Positions 6,413 through 8,701 of a DNA stretch of 8,701 nucleotides are shown here, one piece after another. Made by a program: the position numbers and the translations under genes. The notes beneath the pieces are model-generated. The model did no database searches. It was given only the letters and a program-made list of their open reading frames with translations, and was not told the origin of the DNA. This stretch comes from Desulfocapsa sp. GTDB taxonomy: Bacteria > Desulfobacterota > Desulfobulbia > Desulfobulbales > Desulfocapsaceae. How positions within the stretch are numbered: position 1 is the first letter of the stretch; each line of letters opens with the position of its first letter. The DNA lies in assembly GCA_029942265.1 (NCBI GenBank), contig JAOZTO010000077.1, positions 1 through 8,701 on the forward strand. Direction: 5' to 3'.

Positions 6413-8137
6413 ATGAGTACTAAAATTGTAATTATAGGTGGTGTTGCCGCTGGACCCAAAGCTGCATGTCGAGTAAAGCGACTGATGCAGGATGCTGAAG
6501 TAACAATTATTGATCAGGATACTCTGTTTTCCTATGGTGGCTGTGGGATTCCTTATTATGTTTCAGGTGATGTTTCCGATGAGGCAGAGTTGCGTTCTAC
6601 GAGTTTTCACATGGTACGGAATGAGGACTTTTTTGAACATGCCAAAGGAATAATCGTCAAAAGTGGAACTAAGGCCGTCTCCATTGACCGTAATAAAAAA
6701 TTAGTCAAAGTCGAAAATGTTGCCACTGGTGTGAAAGAGAATATTCAATACGATATCCTGATGATAGCCACAGGATCACGTCCGTTTATCCTTCCTATTC
6801 CAGGGGCAGATCTTGATGGTGTGTTCACTATTTCTGATTTACATAAGGCTATCGAGATTAAGGATAGAATTGCAAAAGGCAAAGTAGATAAGGCTGTTGT
6901 TATTGGTGGCGGAGCCATTGGTCTTGAGATGGCTGAAGCCTTTAAAGACTTATGGGGAGTTGAAACGTCAGTTGTTGAATTTATGCCACAGGTTTTGCCT
7001 CGAATCGTTGACAAACCATTTGCTTCTATGCTCACAAAACATCTGCGTGATAATGATGTGAGTATTTTCCTTGGAGAAGGTGCAACAGAAATTCTAGGTA
7101 AAGATGGGAAGGTTACTGGTCTACGCACTGCAAATCGTACAATTGAAGCGGACATAGTAATTATGGCAGCGGGCGTTCGGCCTCGAACGGAAATAGCCGT
7201 TGACGCTGGCCTGCAAACATCTCCTATGGGTGCAATCGTTGTAAATGAACGGATGCAAACCTCAGATCCTTCTATTTATGCTGCTGGTGACTGTGTTGAA
7301 GTAATGCATCTGGTATCAGGTAAAAAATTTTATGCGCCTCTTGGCTCACTGGCAAACAAAGAAGGTCGAGTTGCAGGAGACAATATGGCTGGAATTCCTT
7401 CAACGTTTAAAGGTGCGGTGGGGAGTTTTATCATGAAGGCCTTTGATGTGTGTATTGGAGCCACGGGATTAAGTTTAGATGTTGCAATTGCCGAAGGCTT
7501 TGATGCTGATGTTGCTCTCACAGCACCTTCTGACAGAGCACATTTCTTCCCGACAGAATCGGTTGTTTGCTTTCAAATGGTTTTTGATCGACGTACCCGT
7601 AAGGTACTTGGAGTGCAGGGTTTTGGCCCTATGGGCGATGGTATTTCAGCTAGGATTGATGCGGCAGCTGCGTATATTTCAATGGGTGCGACTATCGATG
7701 ACTTTGGAACTCTTGAAATGGCGTATGCACCGCCGTTTTCTGCTGCAATTGATTCAATCAATGCCATTGCTTATGTTGCTGATAACCTGTGTGATGGACG
7801 TTTACGAACAACAACTATCGACTCATTTTTAGAGTGGATGGACGATTTTTCTACAGAGCCGAACTGTGTCGCTCTTGATATCAGACATCCACAGGAAGCC
7901 AAACCATTTGTTGAGAAGTTTGGCAAAAATACCTGGATTGCTATATCCTACAACGAAATCAGAAGGCGTTATAAAGAGCTGCCAACAGGCAAAAAACTGA
8001 TTATTCTTTGTGATGCTGGAACACGGTCTTTTGAAATCCAGAGTTTTCTGGACAGTGTCGATTTGAATAATTCGCTGGTATTAGGTGGTGGATTTAATAT
8101 GATTCGAAAAATAGGCGTAGACTGGTACCCAAAGTAA
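6413..8137 (+). CDS. CoA-disulfide/polysulfide reductase with rhodanese domain
   Basis: FAD-dependent pyridine nucleotide-disulfide oxidoreductase of 574 residues fused to a rhodanese domain. Visible features: N-terminal FAD fold IIGGVAAGPKAA (7-18); the single redox cysteine C44 in SYGGCGIPYYVSG, typical of CoA-disulfide reductases and not the CxxxxC of glutathione reductase; NAD(P)H fold VIGGGAIGLEMAE (163-175); second FAD motif SIYAAGDC (287-294, D293); and the dimerisation-domain motif YAPPFSAAIDSIN (438-450). Residues about 461-574 form a rhodanese-like domain with active-loop cysteine C533 in CDAGTRS. This matches the CoADR-rhodanese architecture, including the NAD(P)H-dependent polysulfide/persulfide reductase of Shewanella (Npsr), where both cysteines matter. 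Likely roles are reduction of CoA disulfide/persulfide or polysulfide in the cytoplasm. The exact substrate cannot be read from sequence. The ATG at 6413 has a strong ribosome binding site (GGAG at 6404-6407, within GGGGAGGAG). It appears monocistronic or separately regulated. Confidence 0.93.
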   Translation: MSTKIVIIGGVAAGPKAACRVKRLMQDAEVTIIDQDTLFSYGGCGIPYYVSGDVSDEAELRSTSFHMVRNEDFFEHAKGIIVKSGTKAVSIDRNKKLVKVENVATGVKENIQYDILMIATGSRPFILPIPGADLDGVFTISDLHKAIEIKDRIAKGKVDKAVVIGGGAIGLEMAEAFKDLWGVETSVVEFMPQVLPRIVDKPFASMLTKHLRDNDVSIFLGEGATEILGKDGKVTGLRTANRTIEADIVIMAAGVRPRTEIAVDAGLQTSPMGAIVVNERMQTSDPSIYAAGDCVEVMHLVSGKKFYAPLGSLANKEGRVAGDNMAGIPSTFKGAVGSFIMKAFDVCIGATGLSLDVAIAEGFDADVALTAPSDRAHFFPTESVVCFQMVFDRRTRKVLGVQGFGPMGDGISARIDAAAAYISMGATIDDFGTLEMAYAPPFSAAIDSINAIAYVADNLCDGRLRTTTIDSFLEWMDDFSTEPNCVALDIRHPQEAKPFVEKFGKNTWIAISYNEIRRRYKELPTGKKLIILCDAGTRSFEIQSFLDSVDLNNSLVLGGGFNMIRKIGVDWYPK

Positions 8138-8145
8138 TCTGTGCT

Positions 8146-8174
8146 GTTACAGTGTTTGTGTGTTAAGATATAAT
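8146..8174 (+). promoter_or_regulatory. Candidate promoter of the HEAT-like gene
   Basis: GTTACA (8146-8151, four of six matches to TTGACA) and a perfect TATAAT (8169-8174) are separated by an ideal 17-base spacer. Transcription would begin near 8181 and give a leader of about 80 bases. This is the only pair in the window with normal spacing and a perfect -10, but AT-rich sequence makes chance matches common. Confidence 0.45.
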
Positions 8175-8198
8175 GTTAATGCTTTTTGTTGACAAAAG

Positions 8199-8233
8199 CT
8201 TTGCAGTATAATGCAGAGAAGAAGTTTTTTTTT
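8199..8233 (+). terminator. Terminator-like hairpin plus T9 run
   Basis: CTTTGCA (8199-8205) pairs with TGCAGAG (8212-8218, one G-T wobble) around a GTATAA loop. After six purines there is a run of nine Ts (8225-8233). It could end transcription from the reductase gene. The stem is weak and the gap before the T-run is longer than in canonical intrinsic terminators. It also lies downstream of the candidate promoter at 8146-8174, which would place it in the leader of the next gene. Confidence 0.25.
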
Positions 8234-8261
8234 AATTATAGACTAGTAGTGGAGAGTAGTA

Positions 8262-8701
8262 ATGGCGGATGTAAATACACAACATATGATAGATGAAGTT
8301 CGAGATAATATAGAGACAGGTGACACTCTAAAAACAAAACTTGTGCTTTTGCATCTCCCTGATGTTGACAAGAAGACGCAGAATCGATTGATCTATGAGC
8401 TTTCTCGTGGAGACGTGAGGTTTACAGTTCCAATTCTTTTACACCTAATGACAGAACAGGTTGAAGTTGCGGATGCATTACCAGTGATAAAAGAGACGTT
8501 ACTCTCCAATCTTCTTGCGTACCCTGAGCTTCTAATCGAATTTCTTTCGGATCCATCTATTAAAGATAAGGCTCACCTTATTCATGTGGCAGGTGAACTT
8601 CGTTTTGAAGAAGCGGTTCCTGCCCTGCTGTATTTAGTTGCAAATTCTCAAGATGAAGCGGAAATTAACCTGATTATTGAAACTTTGGGTATGATTGGCG
8701 A
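8262..8701 (+). CDS. HEAT-repeat-like protein, 3' end outside window
   Basis: Partial gene: 146 complete codons are visible before the window ends, with no stop. ATG 8262 has a good ribosome binding site (GGAG, 8251-8254, 7-base spacing). The product starts MADVNTQHMIDEVRDNIETG and is soluble, acidic and strongly helical, with no signal peptide or membrane segment. Leucine-rich paired helices recur, for example around residues 52-64 (VRFTVPILLHLMT) and 114-127 (FEEAVPALLYLVAN), followed by EINLIIETLGMIGD at the edge. The alternating pattern and the 'A-P-L-L-L' and 'I-E-T-L-G-x-I-G' signatures are typical of HEAT/PBS-lyase-type repeats, which act as protein-binding scaffolds. No catalytic motif is visible in the part seen. 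The full length, any C-terminal domain and the partner are unknown. Confidence 0.75.
   Translation, partial: MADVNTQHMIDEVRDNIETGDTLKTKLVLLHLPDVDKKTQNRLIYELSRGDVRFTVPILLHLMTEQVEVADALPVIKETLLSNLLAYPELLIEFLSDPSIKDKAHLIHVAGELRFEEAVPALLYLVANSQDEAEINLIIETLGMIG

Overview
The window reads as ordinary chromosome of a moderately AT-rich Gram-negative bacterium. The best guess is a sulfur-metabolising Desulfobacterota (Desulfobulbales-like). This rests on the style of the FtsZ, on a radical SAM protein of the type common in anaerobes, and on a CoA-disulfide/polysulfide reductase fused to a rhodanese domain. The taxon is inferred and was not tested by any search. All six genes lie on the + strand. I see no tRNA, rRNA, CRISPR array, insertion sequence or phage gene.

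Layout: 1-251 is a gene-free leader with a TATAAT box inside a small hairpin, just upstream of ftsZ (252-1481). After a 35-base gap comes a radical SAM protein with a cobalamin-binding-like N-terminus and a C-terminal cysteine cluster (1517-3310). Its stop codon is overlapped by the start of a membrane sensor histidine kinase (about 3303-4772). The kinase stop overlaps an ABC ATPase by one base (4772-5389), and the ATPase overlaps a FetB/YbbM-family permease by four bases (5386-6192). These five genes look like one transcription unit: cell division GTPase, radical SAM enzyme, sensor kinase, and a putative FetAB-type (metal export) transporter.

A 220-base gap without a clear terminator or promoter separates this unit from a 574-residue FAD/NAD(P)H disulfide reductase-rhodanese fusion (6413-8137), likely a CoA-disulfide or polysulfide reductase. 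A 124-base gap follows, rich in promoter-like and hairpin-like sequence. The window then ends inside a gene for a helical, HEAT-repeat-like protein (8262 to beyond 8701).

Functionally, only ftsZ and the reductase can be assigned with real confidence. The kinase has no response regulator in the window. No substrate of the radical SAM enzyme is visible. The link between division, signalling and transport is suggested only by the tight gene packing. The most unusual points are that packing, the non-ATG starts of the kinase and permease genes, the degenerate Q-loop of the ATPase, and an 11-base motif (GTATAATGCAG) found in hairpins upstream of both ftsZ and the HEAT-like gene.
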